From positions 1 through 6,893 of the forward strand of contig CAMDHL010000115.1 in NCBI GenBank assembly GCA_945898105.1: a DNA stretch of 6,893 bases, read 5' to 3'. Below are positions 6,551 to 6,893 of the stretch, piece after piece (position 1 is the stretch's first letter; each line of letters starts with the position of its first letter). Position numbers and translations under genes: made by a program. The notes beneath the pieces were generated by a model. That model had not been told where the DNA came from. It worked only from the letters and a program-made list of their open reading frames with translations, and made no database searches. This stretch comes from Comamonas sp. lk (GTDB taxonomy: Bacteria; Pseudomonadota; Gammaproteobacteria; Burkholderiales; Burkholderiaceae_C).

Positions 6551-6893
6551 TCAACCCAGTTTGATAATCGAACGCGCACCAACGCGCTGCCCAATGATGT
6601 TCAAGAGATTGGCCAAAGCTTCCGCGCGTTCCGGTGCCGCGCTGGCCTCACCTTCAAAGCGCAGCTTATTGCCCGCCCATTGGCCACTGCCTTGCAGTTG
6701 CAGGCTTCCCTGCAAGGTCGTCAATTCCACGCGCGGCGTTTGCGCAGCACTTAAAACCAGGCGATAGCTTCCCATAGGCCGCAAAGTTGATAAGCGCGAG
6801 GCGATATCCATAGCGTCTAGCTGCAACTGACCATTCCAGCTCCAGCGGCCCTGATTCCATTGCACCACAAAAGACTGCGATTGCAAAAGCAGC
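6551..6893 (-). CDS. gspN: Type II secretion system protein GspN, C-terminal part (5' end outside the window)
   Basis: The last 113 residues of a GspN-family protein are visible; the usual length is about 250, so more than half lies right of the window. GspN is an accessory T2SS component found in only some systems; its role is not well defined. The visible part is rich in amphipathic beta-strands (SYRLVLSA, GSLQLQGSGQW) and ends with LANLLNIIGQRVGARSIIKLG-like sequence, which closely matches the conserved GspN C-terminus. The frame is open to the right edge with no stop; a TTG at 6884-6886 could in principle start a protein but would give an implausibly short one. The stop lies 6 bases before the gspD start, in line with an operon. 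The family call rests mainly on the C-terminal motif and position directly upstream of gspD. Confidence 0.85.
   Translation of the reverse strand, partial: LLLQSQSFVVQWNQGRWSWNGQLQLDAMDIASRLSTLRPMGSYRLVLSAAQTPRVELTTLQGSLQLQGSGQWAGNKLRFEGEASAAPERAEALANLLNIIGQRVGARSIIKLG

Noticed and set aside
6551..6886. A separate small 111-residue protein starting at TTG 6884-6886
   Set aside because: The frame continues open to the window edge and the sequence matches the C-terminal part of GspN, so this is a truncated larger gene.

Overview
The window looks like ordinary chromosomal DNA from a beta-proteobacterium of the order Burkholderiales, most likely a Comamonadaceae-type organism. This rests on moderately GC-rich DNA, Burkholderiales-like ThiL, ApaG and Rpe sequences, and a general secretion (gsp) operon in the order N-D-E-F. 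The taxonomic call comes from recognising protein families, not from a database search. The window is almost fully coding. The only gaps between genes are 86, 54, 8, 6, 4 and 1 bases long, and no stretch over 300 bases lacks a gene.

Layout from left to right. Bases 1-640 (minus strand) hold the first two thirds of thiL (thiamine-monophosphate kinase), whose 3' end lies outside the window. Bases 649-1059 (minus) hold apaG, directly upstream of thiL and probably co-transcribed with it. A short divergent spacer (1060-1145) separates apaG from rpe (1146-1820, plus strand), which encodes ribulose-phosphate 3-epimerase. From 1825 to the right edge, everything is on the minus strand and belongs to a type II secretion system (T2SS) operon. 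In transcription order this is gspN (3' part only), gspD (secretin), gspE (assembly ATPase) and gspF (inner-membrane platform protein). gspF is the last gene, and its stop codon lies 4 bases from the rpe stop codon in a tail-to-tail arrangement.

The Gsp proteins work as one machine. GspD forms the outer-membrane channel, GspF sits in the inner membrane, and GspE hydrolyses ATP in the cytoplasm to drive pseudopilus assembly. GspN is an accessory component. The pseudopilins (GspG-K) and the GspC, L and M components are not in the window; they may lie beyond the right edge, upstream in the operon. The left-hand genes are unrelated housekeeping functions: thiamine diphosphate synthesis, ApaG, and the pentose phosphate / Calvin cycle.

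I found no mobile element, CRISPR array, tRNA, rRNA or defence system, and no convincing undescribed system. The points most worth a second look are small: a compact zinc-binding cysteine cluster in GspE, a 13-codon mini-ORF bridging gspE and gspF, a Gly/Ala/Pro-rich insertion in the N3 domain of GspD, and the very tight rpe/gspF convergence with no visible terminator.
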